From positions 1 to 64,000 of the forward strand of contig MBPM02000195.1 in NCBI GenBank assembly GCA_001695595.3: 64,000 bases of DNA. Reading direction: 5' to 3'. The translations under genes were made by a program, and so were the position numbers. Source of the DNA: Plasmopara viticola. Its lineage: Eukaryota > Oomycota > Peronosporomycetes > Peronosporales > Peronosporaceae. Of the stretch, positions 26,657-38,386 are shown piece by piece (the stretch's first letter is position 1; each line of letters starts with the position of its first letter). The notes beneath the pieces were generated by a model that was given only the letters and a program-made list of their open reading frames with translations, was not told the DNA's origin and ran no database searches.

Positions 26657-28226
26657 CCTCAGATACGTCTAATACAGCTTCCTGGACATGCAGCCACGCG
26701 TTTCAAGTAGAACTTAGCGATTGCTGCTCCAGTAGAAGCGCCGATTCTTCCTACAGCGTCAGATACGTCAAATCTCGCTTTCTGAGCAAGCACATACGCG
26801 TTGCAAGCAAATCTTTGCGAATACTGCTCCATTTGAAGCGCCGGTTCTTCCTACGGCCTCACATTCGTCAAATCTAGCTTCCTGAGCAAGCACATATGCG
26901 TTGCAAGCGTAACTTAGCGGGTTCTGCTCCATTTGAAGGGGCAACTCTTTTTACAGCCTCAGATACGTCTAATACAGCTTTCTGGACATGCAGCACGCGT
27001 TTCAAGTAGAACTTAGCGATTGCTGCTCCAGTAGAAGCGCCGATTCTTCCTACGGCCTCAGATACGTCAAATATCGCTTTCTGAGCAAGCACATACGCGT
27101 TGCAAGCGAATATTTGCGAATACTGCTCCATTTGAAGTACCGGTTCTTCTTAGGGCCTCAGATTTGTCAAATTTAGCTTCCTGAGCAAGCACATATGCGT
27201 TTCAAGCGTAACTTAGCGGGTTCTGCTCCATTTGAAGGGGCAATTCTTTTTACAGCCTCAGATACGTCTAATACAGCTTCCTGGACATGCAGCCACGCAT
27301 TTCAAGTAGAACTTAGCGATTGCTGCTCCAGTAGAAGCGCCGATTATTCTAACGGCATCAGATACGTCAAATATCGCTTTCTAAGCAAGCACATACGCGT
27401 TGCATGCGAATATTGCGAATACTGCTCCATTTGAAGCGCCGGTTCTTCCTACGGCCTCACATTCGTCAAATCTAGCTTCCTGAGCAAGCACATATGCGTT
27501 GCAAGCGTAACTTAGCGGGTTCTGCTCCATTTGAAGGGGCAATTCTTTTTACAACCTCAGATACGTCTAATACAGCTTCCTGGACATGCAGCCACGCGTT
27601 TCAAGTAGAACTTAGCGATTGCTGCTCCAGTAGAAGCGCCGATTCTTCCTACGGCCTCAGATACGTCAAATATCGCTTTCTGAGCAAGCACATACGCGTT
27701 GCAAGCGAATATTTTGCGAATACTGCTCCATTTGAAGTGCCGGTTCTTCCTAGGGCCTCAGATTCGTCAAATCTAGCTTCCTGAGCAAGCACATATGCGT
27801 TGCAAGCGAAACTTAGCGGGTTCTACTCCATTTGAAGGGGAAAATCTTTTTACAGCCTCAGATACGTCTAATACAACTTCCTGGACATGCAGCCACGCGT
27901 TTCAAGTAGAACTTAGCGATTGCTGCTCCAGTAGAAGCGCCGATTCTTCCTACGGCCTCAGATACGTCAAATATCGCTTTCTGAGCAAGAACATACGCGT
28001 TGCAAGCGAATATTTGCGAATACTGCTCCATTTGAAGCGGCGGTTCTTCCTACGGCCTCAGATTCGTCAAATCTAGCTTCCTGAGCAAGCACATATGCGT
28101 TGCAAGCGTACCTTACCGAGTTCTGCTCCATTTGAAGCGCCGATTCTTCCCACGGCCTCAGATACGTCAAATATAGCTTCCAGGACATGCAGACACGAGT
28201 TGCGAGCGTAACTAAGCAAGTTCTTC

Positions 28227-28266
28227 TTTAGGGTTAATAGGTTAGGGTTTAGGGTTTAGGGTTTAG
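28227..28266 (+). repeat. Interstitial telomeric block 4
   Basis: It has the same composition as block 3 (TTTAGGG, TTAATAG, GTTAGGG, two TTTAGGG, TTTAG). It was copied as part of the 1,610-bp repeat. Confidence 0.95.
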
Positions 28267-29834
28267 CCTCAGATACGTCTAATACAGCTTCCTGGACATG
28301 CAGCCACGCGTTTCAAGTAGAACTTAGCGATTGCTGCTCCAGTAGAAGCGCCGATTCTTCCTACAGCGTCAGATACGTCAAATCTCGCTTTCTGAGCAAG
28401 CACATACGCGTTGCAAGCAAATCTTTGCGAATACTGCTCCATTTGAAGCGCCGGTCTTCCTACGGCCTCACATTCGTCAAATCTAGCTTCCTGAGCAAGC
28501 ACATATGCGTTGCAAGCGTAACTTAGCGGGTTCTGCTCCATTTGAAGGGGCAATTCTTTTTACAGCCTCAGATACGTCTAATACAGCTTTCTGGACATGC
28601 AGCCACGCGTTTTAAGTAGAACTTAGCGATTGCTGCTCCAGTAGAAGCGCCGATTCTTCCTACGGCCTCAGATACGTCAAATATCGCTTTCTGAGCAAGC
28701 ACATACGCGTTGCAAGCGAATATTTGCGAATACTGCTCCATTTGAAGTACCGGTTCTTCTTAGGGCCTCAGATTTGTCAAATCTAGCTTCCTGAGCAAGC
28801 CCATATGCGTTTCAAGCGTAACTTAGCGGGTTCTGCTCCATTTGAAGGGGCAATTCTTTTTACAGCCTCAGATACGTCTAATACAGCTTCCAGGACATGC
28901 AGCCACGCATTTCAAGTAGAACTTAGCGATTGCTGCTCCAGTAGAAGCGCCGATTATTCTAACGGCATCAGATACGTCAAATATCGCTTTCTAAGCAAGC
29001 ACATACGCGTTGCATGCGAATATTGCGAATACTGCTCCATTTGAAGCGCCGGTTCTTCCTACGGCCTCACATTCGTCAAATCTAGCTTCCTGAGCAAGCA
29101 CATATGCGTTGCAAGCGTAACTTAGCGGGTTCTGCTCCATTTGAAGGGGCAATTCTTTTTACAACCTCAGATACGTCTAATACAGCTTCCTGGACATGCA
29201 GCCACGCGTTTCAGGTAGAACTTAGCGATTGCTGCTCCAGTAGAAGCGCCGATTCTTCCTACGGCCTCAGATACGTCAAATATCGCTTTCTGAGCAAGCA
29301 CATACGCGTTGCAAGCGAATATTTGCGAATACTGCTCCATTTGAAGTGCCGGTTCTTCCTAGGGCCTCAGATTCGTCAAATCTAGCTTCCTGAGCAAGCA
29401 CATATGCGTTGCAAGCGAAACTTAGCGGGTTCTACTCCATTTGAAGGGGAAAATCTTTTTACAGCCTCAGATACGTCTAATACAACTTCCTGGACATGCA
29501 GCCACGCGTTTCAAGTAGAACTTAGCGATTGCTGCTCCAGTAGAAGCGCCGATTCTTCCTACGGCCTCAGATACGTCAAATATCGCTTTCTGAGCAAGAA
29601 CATACGCGTTGCAAGCGAATATTGCGAATACTGCTCCATTTGAAGCGGCGGTTCTTCCTACGGCCTCAGATTCGTCAAATCTAGCTTCCTGAGCAAGCAC
29701 ATATGCGTTGCAAGCGTACCTTACCGAGTTCTGCTCCATTTGAAGCGCCGATTCTTCCCACGGCCTCAGATACGTCAAATATAGCTTCCAGGACATGCAG
29801 ACACGAGTTGCGAGCGTAACTAAGCAAGTTCTTC

Positions 29835-29874
29835 TTTAGGGTTAAGAATTTAGGGTTTAGGGTTTAGGGTTTAG
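29835..29874 (+). repeat. Interstitial telomeric block 5
   Basis: Forty bases: TTTAGGG, degenerate TTAAGAA, three TTTAGGG and TTTAG. It sits in the same place in the 1,610-bp repeat as blocks 3 and 4 but carries the block-2 type of second heptad, which suggests gene conversion or a mosaic exchange. Confidence 0.95.
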
Positions 29875-30649
29875 CCTCAGATACGTCTAATACAGCTTCC
29901 TGGACATGCAGCCACGCGTTTCAAGTAGAACTTAGCGATTGCTGCTCCAGTAGAAGCGCCGATTCTTCCTACAGCGTCAGATACGTCAAATCTCGCTTTC
30001 TGAGCAAGCACATACGCGTTGCAAGCAAATCTTTGCGAATACTGCTCCATTTGAAGCGCCGGTTCTTCCTACGGCCTCACATTCGTCAAATCTAGCTTCC
30101 TGAGCAAGCACATATGCGTTGCAAGCGTAACTTAGCGGGTTCTGCTCCATTTGAAGGGGCAATTCTTTTTACAGCCTCAGATACGTCTAATACAGCTTTC
30201 TGGACATGCAGCCACGCGTTTCAAGTAGAACTTAGCGATTGCTGCTCCAGTAGAAGCGCCGATTCTTCCTACGCCTCAGATACGTCAAATATCGCTTCTG
30301 AGCAAGCACATACGCGTTGCAAGCGAATATTTGCGAATACTGCTCCATTTGAAGTACCGGTTCTTCTTAGGGCCTCAGATTTGTCAAATCTAGCTTCCTG
30401 AGCAAGCACATATGCGTTGTGTAACTGCGGGTTCTGCTCCATTTGAAGGGGCAATTCTTTTTACAGTCTCAGATACGTCTAATACAGCTTCCTGGACATG
30501 CAGCCACGCGTTTCAAGTAGAACTTAGCGATTGCTGCTCCAGTAGAAGCGCCGATTATTCTTACGGCATCAGATACGTCAAATATCGCTTTCTGAACAAG
30601 CACATACGCGTTGCAAGCGTATCTTAGCTTATACTGCTCCATTTGAGCG

Positions 30650-30918
30650 TTGATTCTTCTCATGGCCATAGATACGTCAAAGTGGCTTTCTGGCTATGCA
30701 GACCCGCGATTCGAGCGTTACTTTTCGAATACTGTTCATTTGGAGTGCTGATTCTTACTACGGCTCAGACACGTCAAATCAAGCTTTCTGAGCGAGCATA
30801 TATGCGTTGCAAGCGTACCTTAGCGAGTTCTGCTCCAATTAATGCGCCGATTCTTCCTACGGCGTCAGATCCGTCAAATCTAGCTTCCAGGACATGCAGA
30901 CACGCGTTCCTTGCGTAA
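30650..30918 (+). repeat. Divergent monomer cassette (E), copy 2
   Basis: It carries the same markers as the copy at 21,446 (CATGGCCATAGATACGTC, GACCCGCGATTCGAGCG). It has one base missing in the ACTGTTCATTTGG segment, so the long open frame seen in other copies is broken here. Confidence 0.85.
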
Positions 30919-31444
30919 CCGAGCGTGTTCTGCTCTATTTGAAGAACCGATTCTTCCTACAGCCTCAGATACGTTCAATACAGCTGCCTGGATATGCAGC
31001 CACGCGTTTCAAGTAGAAGTTAGCGATTGCTGCTTCAGTAGAAGCGCCGATTCTTCCTACAGCGTCAGATACGTCAAATATCGCTTTCTGAGCAAGCACA
31101 TACGCGTTGCAAGCAAATCTTTGCGAATACTGCTCCATTTGAAGTGCCGGTTCTTCCTAGGGCCTCAGATTTGTCAAATCTAGCTTCCTGAGCAAGCACA
31201 TATGCGTTGCAAGCGTAACTTAGCGGTTCTGCTCCATTTGAAGGGGCAATTCTTTTTACAGTCTCAGATACGTCTAATACAGCTTCCTGGACATGCAGCC
31301 ACGCGTTTCAAGTAGAACTTAGCGATTGCTGCTCCAGTAGAAGCGCCGATTATTCTTACGGCATCAGATACGTCAAATATCGCTTTCTGAACAAGCACAT
31401 ACGCGTTGCAAGCGTATCTTAGCTTATACTGCTCCATTTGAGCG

Positions 31445-31714
31445 TTGATTCTTCTCATGGCCATAGATACGTCAAAGTGGCTTTCTGGCTATGCAGACCC
31501 GCGATTCGAGCGTTACTTTTCGAATACTGGTTCATTTGGAGTGCTGATTCTTACTACGGCTCAGACACGTCAAATCAAGCTTTCTGAGCGAGCATATATG
31601 CGTTGCAAGCGTACCTTAGCGAGTTCTGCTCCAATTAATGCGCCGATTCTTCCTACGGCGTCAGATCCGTCAAATCTAGCTTCCAGGACATGCAGACACG
31701 CGTTCCTTGCGTAA
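31445..31714 (+). repeat. Divergent monomer cassette (E), copy 3
   Basis: Intact cassette in the second 795-bp unit, with TTCATTTGGAGTGCTG and CCAATTAATGCGCCG variants shared with its neighbours. Confidence 0.88.
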
Positions 31715-32238
31715 CCGAGCGTGTTCTGCTCTATTTGAAGAACCGATTCTTCCTACAGCCTCAGATACGTTCAATACAGCTGCCTGGATATGCAGCCACG
31801 CGTTTCAAGTAGAAGTTAGCGATTGCTGCTTCAGTAGAAGCGCCGATTCTTCCTACAGCGTCAGATACGTCAAATATCGCTTTCTGAGCAAGCACATACG
31901 CGTTGCAAGCAAATCTTTGCGAATACTGCTCCATTTGAAGTGCCGGTTCTTCCTAGGGCCTCAGATTTGTCAAATCTAGCTTCCTGAGCAAGCACATATG
32001 CGTTGCAAGCGTAACTTAGCGGTTCTGCTCCATTTGAAGGGGCAATTCTTTTTACAGTCTCAGATACGTCTAATACAGCTTCCTGACATGCAGCCACGCG
32101 TTTCAAGTAGAACTTAGCGATTGCTGCTCCAGTAGAAGCGCCGATTATTCTTACGCATCAGATACGTCAAATATCGCTTTCTGAACAAGCACATACGCGT
32201 TGCAAGCGTATCTTAGCTTATACTGCTCCATTTGAGCG

Positions 32239-32508
32239 TTGATTCTTCTCATGGCCATAGATACGTCAAAGTGGCTTTCTGGCTATGCAGACCCGCGATT
32301 CGAGCGTTACTTTTCGAATACTGGTTCATTTGGAGTGCTGATTCTTACTACGGCTCAGACACGTCAAATCAAGCTTTCTGAGCGAGCATATATGCGTTGC
32401 AAGCGTACCTTAGCGAGTTCTGCTCCAATTAATGCGCCGATTCTTCCTACGGCGTCAGATCCGTCAAATCTAGCTTCCAGGACATGCAGACACGCGTTCC
32501 TTGCGTAA
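32239..32508 (+). repeat. Divergent monomer cassette (E), copy 4
   Basis: Intact cassette in the third 795-bp unit; its sequence is the same as the copy at 31,445 over the parts I compared. Confidence 0.88.
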
Positions 32509-32929
32509 CCGAGCGTGTTCTGCTCTATTTGAAGAACCGATTCTTCCTACAGCCTCAGATACGTTCAATACAGCTGCCTGGATATGCAGCCACGCGTTCA
32601 AGTAGAAGTTAGCGATTTGCTGCTTCAGTAGAAGCGCCGATTCTTCCTACAGCGTCAGATACGTCAAATATCGCTTTCTGAGCAAGCACATACGCGTTGC
32701 AAGCAAATCTTTGCGAATACTGCTCCATTTGAAGTGCCGGTTCTTCCTAGGGCCTCAGATTTGTCAAATCTAGCTTCCTGAGCAAGCACATATGCGTTGC
32801 AAGCGAAACTTAGCGGGTTCTGCTCCATTTGAAGGGGCAATTCTTTTTACAGTCTCAGATACGTCTAATACAGCTTCCTGGATATGCAGCCACGCGTTTC
32901 AAGTAGAACTTAGCGATTGCTGCTCCAAT

Positions 32930-33420
32930 AGAAGCGCCGATTCTTCCTACGGCCTCAGATACGTCAAATCTCGCTTCCTGAGCAAGCACATATGCATTGC
33001 AAGCGTACCTTAGCAAGTTCTGCTCCACTTGAAAGGCCAATTCTTCCTACAGCCTCAGATACGTCCAATACAGCTTCCTGGACATGCAGCCACGCGTTTC
33101 AAGTAGAACATAGCGATTGCTGCTCCAATAGAAGCGCCGATTTTTCCCACGGCCTTAAATACGTCAATTCTAGCATTCTGAGCAAGCACATACGCGTTGC
33201 AAACGTAACTTAGCGAGTTCTGCTCCATTCGATGCGCCGATTCTTCCTACGGCGCCAGATACGTCAAATCTAGCTTCCAGGACATGCAGACACGCGTTCC
33301 TTGCGTAACTGAGCGTGTTCTGCTCTTTTTCAAGAACAGATTCTTCCTACAGCCTCAGATACGTTCAATACAGCTTTCTGGACATGCAGCCACGCGTTTT
33401 AAGAATAATTCAGCAATTGC
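32930..33420 (+). repeat. Short mixed satellite stretch
   Basis: About five ordinary monomers with variants CTCCACTTGAAAGGCC, AGAACATAGCGATTGC and GATTTTTCCCACGGCC. These are typical of the 56-60 kb region as well. No telomeric block and no gene. Confidence 0.85.
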
Positions 33421-34661
33421 TGCTCCAGTAGAAGCGCCGATTCTTCCTACGGCCTCAGATACGTCAAATATCGCTTTCTGAGCAAGCACATACGCGTTGC
33501 AAGCGAATATTTGCGAATACTGCTCCATTTGAAGTACCGGTTCTTCTTAGGGCCTCAGATTTGTCAAATCTAGCTTCCTGAGCAAGCCCATATGCGTTTC
33601 AAGCGTAACTTAGCGGGTTCTGCTCCATTTGAAGGGGCAATTCTTTTTACAGCCTCAGATACGTCTAATACAGCTTCCTGGACATGCAGCCACGCGTTTC
33701 AAGTAGAACTTAGCGATTGCTGCTCCAGTAGAAGCGCCGATTATTCTTACGGCATCAGATACGTCAAATATCGCTTTCTAAGCAAGCACATACGCGTTGC
33801 ATGCGAATATTGCGAATACTGCTCCATTTGAAGCGCCGGTTCTTCCTACGGCCTCACATTCGTCAAATCTAGCTTCCTGAGCAAGCACATATGCGTTGCA
33901 AGCGTAACTTAGCGGGTTCTGCTCCATTTGAAGGGGCAATTCTTTTTACAACCTCAGATACGTCTAATACAGCTTCCTGGACATGCAGCCACGCGTTTCA
34001 AGTAGAACTTAGCGATTGCTGCTCCAGTAGAAGCGCCGATTCTTCCTACGGCCTCAGATACGTCAAATATCGCTTTCTGAGCAAGCACATACGCGTTGCA
34101 AGCGAATATTTGCGAATACTGCTCCATTTGAAGTGCCGGTTCTTCCTAGGGCCTCAGATTCGTCAAATCTAGCTTCCTGAGCAAGCACATATGCGTTGCA
34201 AGCGAAACTTAGCGGGTTCTACTCCATTTGAAGGAAAAAATCTTTTACAGCCTCAGATACGTCTAATACAACTTCCTGGACATGCAGCCACGCGTTTCAA
34301 GTAGAACTTAGCGATTGCTGCTCCAGTAGAAGCGCCGATTCTTCCTACGGCCTCAGATACGTCAAATATCGCTTTCTGAGCAAGAACATACGCGTTGCAA
34401 GCGAATATTTGCGAATACTGCTCCATTTGAAGCGGCGGTTCTTCCTACGGCCTCAGATTCGTCAAATCTAGCTTCCTGAGCAAGCACATATGCGTTGCAA
34501 GCGTACCTTAGCGAGTTCTGCTCCATTTGAAGCGCCGATTCTTCCCACGGCCTCAGATACGTCAAATATAGCTTCCAGGACATGCAAACACGAGTTGCGA
34601 GCGTAACTAAGCGAGTTCTTCTTTAGGGTTAATAGGTTAGGGTTTGGAGTTTAGGGTCTAG
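33420..34661 (+). repeat. Displaced copy of 28.6-29.9 kb
   Basis: This stretch aligns with about 28,633-29,874 at a constant offset of 4,787 bp. It shares the rare variants GCAAGCCCATATGCG, GGTTCTACTCC and TACAACTTCCTGG. The offset is also the distance between telomeric blocks 5 and 6. The intervening 795-bp array therefore seems to have expanded between two sister copies. Confidence 0.85.
34622..34661 (+). repeat. Interstitial telomeric block 6
   Basis: Forty bases: TTTAGGG, TTAATAG, GTTAGGG, TTTGGAG, TTTAGGG and TCTAG. It is the most degenerate full-length type and is shared with block 7. Confidence 0.93.
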
Positions 34662-35144
34662 CCTCAGATACGTCTAATACAGCTTCCTGGACATGCAGCC
34701 ACGCGTTTCAAGTAGAACTTAGCGATTGCTGCTCCAGTAGAAGCGCCGATTCTTCCTACGGCCTCAGATACGTCAAATATCGCTTTCTGAGCAAGCACAT
34801 ACGCGTTGAAAGCGAATATTTGCGAATACTGCTCCATTTGAAGTGCCGGTTCTTCCTAGGGCCTCAGATTTGTCAAATCTAGCTTCCTGAGCAAGCACAT
34901 ATGCGTTGCAAGCGTAACTTAGCGGGTTCTGCTCCATTTGAAGGGGCAATTCTTCCCACGGCCTCAGATACGTCAAATATAGCTTCCAGGACATGCAGCC
35001 ACGCGTTTCAAGTAGAACTTAGCGATTGCTGCTCAAGTAGAAGCGCCGATTATTCTTACGGCATTAGATACGTCAAATATCGCTTTCTGAACAAGCACAT
35101 ACGCGTTGCAAGCGTATCTTAGCTTATACTGCTCCATTTGAGCG

Positions 35145-35414
35145 TTGATTCTTCTCATGGCCATAGATACGTCAAAGTGGCTTTCTGGCTATGCTGACCC
35201 GCGCTTCGAGCGTTACTTTTCGAATACTGGTTCATTTAGAGTGCTGATTCTTACTATGGCTCAGACACGTCAAATCAAGCTTTCTGAGCGAGCATATATG
35301 CGTTGCAAGCGTACCTTAGCGAGTTCTGCTCCAATTGATGCGCCGATTCTTCCTACGGCGTCAGATCCGTCAAATCTAGCTTCCAGGATATGCAGACACG
35401 CGTTCCTTGCGTAA
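35145..35414 (+). repeat. Divergent monomer cassette (E), copy 5
   Basis: Intact cassette with private changes (GCTATGCTGACCCGCGCTTCG, read in parts, and TTACTATGGCTCAG). Confidence 0.87.
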
Positions 35415-35828
35415 CTGAGCGTGTTCTGCTCTATTTATAGAGCCGATTCTTCCTACAGCCTCAGATACGTTCAATACAGCTTTCTGGACATGCAGCCACG
35501 CGTTTTAAGAATAATTCAGCAATTGCTGCTCCAGTAGAAGCGCCGATTATTCTTACGGCATCAGATACGTCAAATATCGCTTTCTGAACAAGCACATACG
35601 CGTTGCAAGCAAATCTTTGCGAATACTGCTCCATTTGAAGCGCCGGTTTTCCTACGGCCTCACATTCGTCAAATCTAGCTTCCTGAGCAAGCACATATGC
35701 GTTGCAAGCGTACCTTAGCGAGTTCTGCTCCATTTGAAGCGCCGATTCTTCCCACGGCCTCAGATACGTCAAATATAGCTTCCAGGACATGCAAACACGA
35801 GTTGCGAGCGTAACTAAGCGAGTTCTTC

Positions 35829-35868
35829 TTTAGGGTTAATAGGTTAGGGTTTGGAGTTTAGGGTCTAG
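35829..35868 (+). repeat. Interstitial telomeric block 7
   Basis: Same units as block 6, including TTTGGAG and the closing TCTAG, 1,207 bp downstream. Confidence 0.93.
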
Positions 35869-36351
35869 CCTCAGATACGTCTAATACAGCTTCCTGGACA
35901 TGCAGCCACGCGTTTCAAGTAGAACTTAGCGATTGCTGCTCCAGTAGAAGCGCCGATTAATCTTACGGCATCCGATACGTCAAATATCGCTTTCTGAGCA
36001 AGCACATACGCGTTGCAAGCGAATATTTGCGAATACTGCTCCATTTGAAGTGCCGGTTCTTCCTAGGGCCTCAGATTTGTCAAATCTAGCTTCCTGAGCT
36101 AGCACATATGCGTTGCAAGCGTAACTTAGCGGGTTCTGCTCCATTTGAAGGGGCAATTCTTCCCACGGCCTCAGATACGTCAAATATAGCTCCCAGGACA
36201 TGCAGCCACGCGTTTCAAGTAGAACTTAGCGATTGCTGCTCCAGTAGAAGCGCCGATTATTCTTACGGCATCAGATACGTCAAATATCGCTTTCTGAACA
36301 AGCACATACGCGTTGCAAGCGTATCTTAGCTTATACTGCTCCATTTGAGCG

Positions 36352-36621
36352 TTGATTCTTCTCATGGCCATAGATACGTCAAAGTGGCTTTCTGGCTATG
36401 CAGACCCGCGATTCGAGCGTTACTTTTCGAATACTGGTTCATTTAGAGTGCTGATTCTTACTACGGCTCAGACACGTCAAATCAAGCTTTCTGAGCGAGC
36501 ATGTATGCGTTGCAAGCGTACCTTAGCGAGTTCTGCTCCAATTGATGCGCCGATTCTTCCTACGGCGTCAGATCCGTCAAATCTAGCTTCCAGGATATGC
36601 AGACACGCGTTCCTTGCGTAA
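36352..36621 (+). repeat. Divergent monomer cassette (E), copy 6
   Basis: Intact cassette and first member of the 497-bp array; has GAGCATGTATGCG. Confidence 0.88.
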
Positions 36622-36848
36622 CTGAGCGTGTTCTGCTCTATTTATAGAGCCGATTCTTCCTACAGCCTCAGATACGTTCAATACAGCTTTCTGGACATGC
36701 AGCCACGCGTTTTAAGAATAATTCAGCAATTGCTGCTCCAGTAGAAGCGCCGATTATTCTTACGGCATCAGATACGTCAAATATCGCTTTCTGAACAAGC
36801 ACATACGCGTTGCAAGCGTATCTTAGCTTATACTGCTCCATTTGAGCG

Positions 36849-37118
36849 TTGATTCTTCTCATGGCCATAGATACGTCAAAGTGGCTTTCTGGCTATGCAG
36901 ACCCGCGATTCGAGCGTTACTTTTCGAATACTGGTTCATTTAGAGTGCTGATTCTTACTACGGCTCAGACACGTCAAATCAAGCTTTCTGAGCGAGCATA
37001 CATGAGTTGCAAGCGTACCTTAGCGAGTTCTGCTCCAATTGATGCGCCGATTCTTCCTACGGCGTCAGATCCGTCAAATCTAGCTTCCAGGATATGCAGA
37101 CACGCGTTCCTTGCGTAA
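36849..37118 (+). repeat. Divergent monomer cassette (E), copy 7
   Basis: Intact cassette and second member of the 497-bp array; has GAGCATACATGAGTTGC. Confidence 0.88.
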
Positions 37119-37345
37119 CTGAGCGTGTTCTGCTCTATTTGAAGAGCCGATTCTTCCTACAGCCTCAGATACGTTCAATACAGCTTTCTGGACATGCAGC
37201 CACGCGTTTTAAGAGTAATTCAGCAATTGCTGCTCCAGTAGAAGCGCCGATTATTCTTACGGCATCAGATACGTCAAATATCGCTTTCTGAACAAGCACA
37301 TACGCGTTGCAAGCGTATCTTAGCTTATACTGCTCCATTTGAGCG

Positions 37346-37615
37346 TTGATTCTTCTCATGGCCATAGATACGTCAAAGTGGCTTTCTGGCTATGCAGACC
37401 CGCGATTCGAGCGTTACTTTTCGAATACTGGTTCATTTAGAGTGCTGATTCTTACTACGGCTCAGACACGTCAAATCAAGCTTTCTGAGCGAGCATATAT
37501 GCGTTGCAAGCGTACCTTAGCGAGTTCTGCTCCAATTGATGCGCCGATTCTTCCTACGGCGTCAGATCCGTCAAATCTAGCTTCCAGGATATGCAGACAC
37601 GCGTTCCTTGCGTAA
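37346..37615 (+). repeat. Divergent monomer cassette (E), copy 8
   Basis: Intact cassette and third member of the 497-bp array; has the usual GAGCATATATGCG. Confidence 0.88.
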
Positions 37616-37735
37616 CTGAGCGTGTTCTGCTCTATTTGAAGAGCCGATTCTTCCTACAGCCTCAGATACGTTCAATACAGCTTTCTGGACATGCAGCCAC
37701 GCGTTTTAAGAATAATTCAGCGATTGCTGCTCCAG

Positions 37736-38099
37736 TAGAAGCGCCAATTCTTCCTACGGCTCAGATACGTCAAATCTAGCTTCCTCAGCAAGCACATATG
37801 CGTTGCAAGCGTACCTTACCGAGTTCTGCTCCATTTGAAGCGCCTATTCTTCCCACGGCCTCAGATACGTCAAATATAGCTTCCAGGACATGCAGACACG
37901 AGTTGCGAGCGTAACTAAGCGAGTTTATCTTTAGGGTCAAGAGTTTAGGGTTTAGCCTCAGATACGTCTAATACAGCTTCCTGGACATGCAGCCACGCGT
38001 TTCAAGTAGAACTTAGCGATTGCTGCTCCAGTAGAAGCGCCGATTCTTCCTACGGCCTCAGATACGTCAAATCTCGCCTCCCGAGCAAGCACATATGCA
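37736..38099 (+). repeat. Short mixed stretch with a shortened telomeric block
   Basis: About three and a half ordinary monomers surround telomeric block 8. They join the 497-bp array to the 1,786-bp array. No gene. Confidence 0.85.
37930..37955 (+). repeat. Interstitial telomeric block 8 (short)
   Basis: Only 26 bases: TTTAGGG, TCAAGAG, TTTAGGG, TTTAG. Exactly two heptads are missing relative to the 40-base form, as expected for slippage or recombination between heptads. The TCAAGAG unit is shared only with block 16. Confidence 0.93.
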
Positions 38100-38214
38100 T
38101 TGCAAGCGTACCTTAGCGAGTTCTGCTCCATTTGAAGTGCCGGTTCTTCCTACGGCCTCAGATTCGTCCAATACAGCTTCCTGAGCAAGCACATATACGT
38201 TGCAAGCGTATCTT

Positions 38215-38386
38215 TAAAATCTTATTTATCTTTAGCTCCCGAAGGTTTAAAAATTAATCAATATATAAAAAGTTCGACATAGAAAGAGCTGCAAAAATGA
38301 ACAGAAAAATAGGTTTATGATTAATATTTAATGAAAAATATGAAATCCGAGAAGGGTAAATCTCTGGTGTATCGGTTGTTTTTTTT
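38215..38386. mobile_element. 172-bp AT-rich insert, copy 1 (unclassified)
   Basis: This is the only non-satellite sequence type of any length in the window. It has about 45 G/C in 172 bp (26%). It splits a C monomer and is flanked on both sides by TCTT (38,211-38,214 and 38,387-38,390). A variant of the uninterrupted monomer, GCGTATCTTAGCGAG (present at about 43,875), contains the TCTT once, so this looks like an insertion with a 4-bp target duplication. It ends in a T run (nine T counting the first base of the flank). A TATATAAAAAG stretch lies at 38,262-38,272 and a small hairpin at 38,347-38,367. No terminal inverted repeats and no coding potential are seen. The class is unknown; it could also be captured genomic filler. 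Confidence 0.6.

Larger units (their letters stand above)
26160..30600 (+). repeat. 1,610-bp higher-order repeat, about 2.75 copies
   Basis: Markers recur at 1,609-1,610 bp: the telomeric blocks at 26,617, 28,227 and 29,835; a C variant with GGTTCTACTCCATTTG and GGGGAAAATC at about 26,210, 27,820 and 29,430; and an A/B pair with GATTATTCTAACGGC at 27,340 and 28,950. Each unit is about 15 ordinary monomers plus one 110-111-bp telomere-bearing monomer. The third copy loses similarity near 30,600. Small indels cluster at 30,270-30,430. Confidence 0.88.
30360..32930 (+). repeat. 795-bp higher-order repeat, three copies
   Basis: Eight-monomer units repeat at 794-796 bp. The divergent cassette lies at 30,650, 31,445 and 32,239. 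Each is followed by GCGTAACCGAGCGTG and an A monomer with CAGCTGCCTGGATATGC and GTAGAAGTTAGCG, and preceded by GATTATTCTTACG and CTTTCTGAACAAGC. The copies are nearly identical apart from single-base indels (for example at about 32,085, 32,155 and 32,600). The block ends near 32,930. Confidence 0.9.
34460..36820 (+). repeat. 1,207-bp tandem duplication
   Basis: Telomeric blocks at 34,622 and 35,829 share the unusual units TTTGGAG and TCTAG. The cassette copies at 35,145 and 36,352, and the D variant with TCTATTTATAGAGCCG at about 35,430 and 36,637, all recur at 1,207 bp. Similarity is lost near 35,610/36,820, where one copy continues as GCAAATCTTTGC and the other as GCGTATCTTAGC. Confidence 0.88.
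36230..37735 (+). repeat. 497-bp higher-order repeat, three copies
   Basis: Five-monomer units: the cassette copies start at 36,352, 36,849 and 37,346, exactly 497 bp apart. Each is followed by a D variant and an A monomer with GCGTTTTAAGAATAATTCAG. The copies differ by a few substitutions (TCTATTTATAGAG against TCTATTTGAAGAG). It is nested in the right end of the 1,207-bp duplication. Confidence 0.92.
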
